The notes under the pieces: model-generated
What the model saw: only the letters and a program-made list of their open reading frames with translations
Database searches by the model: none
What the model was told of the DNA's origin: nothing
Made by a program: the position numbers and the translations under genes
Source of the DNA: Haloarculaceae archaeon
GTDB lineage: Archaea; Halobacteriota; Halobacteria; Halobacteriales; Haloarculaceae
Assembly: GCA_018609665.1 (NCBI GenBank)
Contig: JAHENN010000227.1
Location: 1 to 5,799, forward strand
Direction of reading: 5' to 3'
DNA length: 5,799 nucleotides
Shown: one piece after another, positions 5,461 to 5,799 of the stretch
How the letters are laid out: each line of letters opens with the position of its first letter
Numbering within the stretch: position 1 is the first letter of the stretch

Positions 5461-5799
5461 TCAGCAGAACAGCTGCGTCACGTAGACGGCGTCCTCGCCG
5501 ACGGCGACGCCGACGCCCTGGCGGTCGTACCGCTCGGTCAGCAGCGTCTCGCGGTGGCCCGCCGAGTCGAGCCACTCGCGGACGACCTGGTCGGCCAGCG
5601 CGCGCTCGGAGTCGGCCAGCGCCCCGCGCGGCGTCTGGTAGATGTTCTCGCCGACGAGACAGTCGAGACCGGCCGCCTCGGCGCGGTCCTGCGGGCCGTC
5701 GCCGTCGGGGTCGACGTGGCCGACGTACCCCCGGTCGCGCATGTCGCGGCTGTGGGCGCGGGCGACGGCCGCGAGGTCGGGGTCGGCCTCGACGGCGCC
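5461..5799 (-). CDS. CAP/SCP-domain protein, C-terminal part (runs off the right edge)
   Basis: The frame is open to base 5799, so the N-terminus lies outside; 112 residues and the stop are present. The fragment matches the CAP (cysteine-rich secretory protein/SCP-like, YkwD-type) fold: an AHSRDMRDRGYVGHVDPDG segment, GENIYQ, then VREWLDSAGHRETLL and a closing strand VGVAVGEDAVYVTQLFC. The conserved CAP pocket residues are seen as His28, Glu51 and His82 of the fragment, with Trp76 before the last. Bacterial and archaeal members are usually extracytoplasmic and their biochemical role is unsettled. Cys47 and the C-terminal Cys112 are the only cysteines seen and could form a disulfide, which would fit export. 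Any signal peptide or anchor would be in the missing part. The gene converges on the membrane-protein gene to its left with a 65-base gap. Confidence 0.9.
   Translation of the reverse strand, partial: GAVEADPDLAAVARAHSRDMRDRGYVGHVDPDGDGPQDRAEAAGLDCLVGENIYQTPRGALADSERALADQVVREWLDSAGHRETLLTERYDRQGVGVAVGEDAVYVTQLFC

Noticed and set aside
4577..5575. 332-codon minus-strand frame opposite the DUF7847-like gene
   Set aside because: It is low-complexity Asp/Glu/Arg/His translation antisense to a hydrophobic gene and overlaps the CAP gene in another frame.

Overview
The window looks like chromosomal DNA of a haloarchaeon (class Halobacteria). The evidence is very high GC with strong G/C preference at third codon positions, acidic protein composition, a 64-residue acidic cold-shock protein, a tiny CPxCG zinc-ribbon protein, a sensor kinase with the haloarchaeal RHNIRND-type histidine box, and an AT-rich TATA box about 25 bases ahead of an ATG, as in leaderless haloarchaeal transcripts. 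The genus cannot be told from this sequence alone.

The left part (1 to about 1890) looks decayed. A PAS/histidine-kinase gene enters from the left edge and reaches its stop at 1071, but only by crossing one in-frame TGA and three frame changes. It is followed by about 800 bases without a convincing intact gene. That stretch holds traces of a possible dead membrane-protein gene on the minus strand, then a dense cluster of short perfect hairpins and direct repeats (1433-1754).

The middle (about 1890-2824) is a compact minus-strand group: a 55-residue zinc-ribbon protein, a six-helix membrane protein whose GTG start overlaps the preceding stop (GTGA), and a small unrecognised reading frame whose coding character fades at its 3' end. 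The close packing suggests co-transcription and translational coupling.

The right part (2907-5799) is intact and ordinary. It has a major facilitator transporter divergent from the zinc-ribbon gene, then cspA with a hairpin plus T6 terminator. A leaderless multi-helix membrane protein of the DUF7847/GPDPase-membrane-domain type follows. Converging on it is the C-terminal part of a CAP/SCP-domain protein that runs off the right edge.

I do not see a convincing new biological system. The points most worth a second look are the multiply broken kinase, the hairpin cluster, and the zinc-ribbon/membrane-protein/small-ORF group of unknown function.
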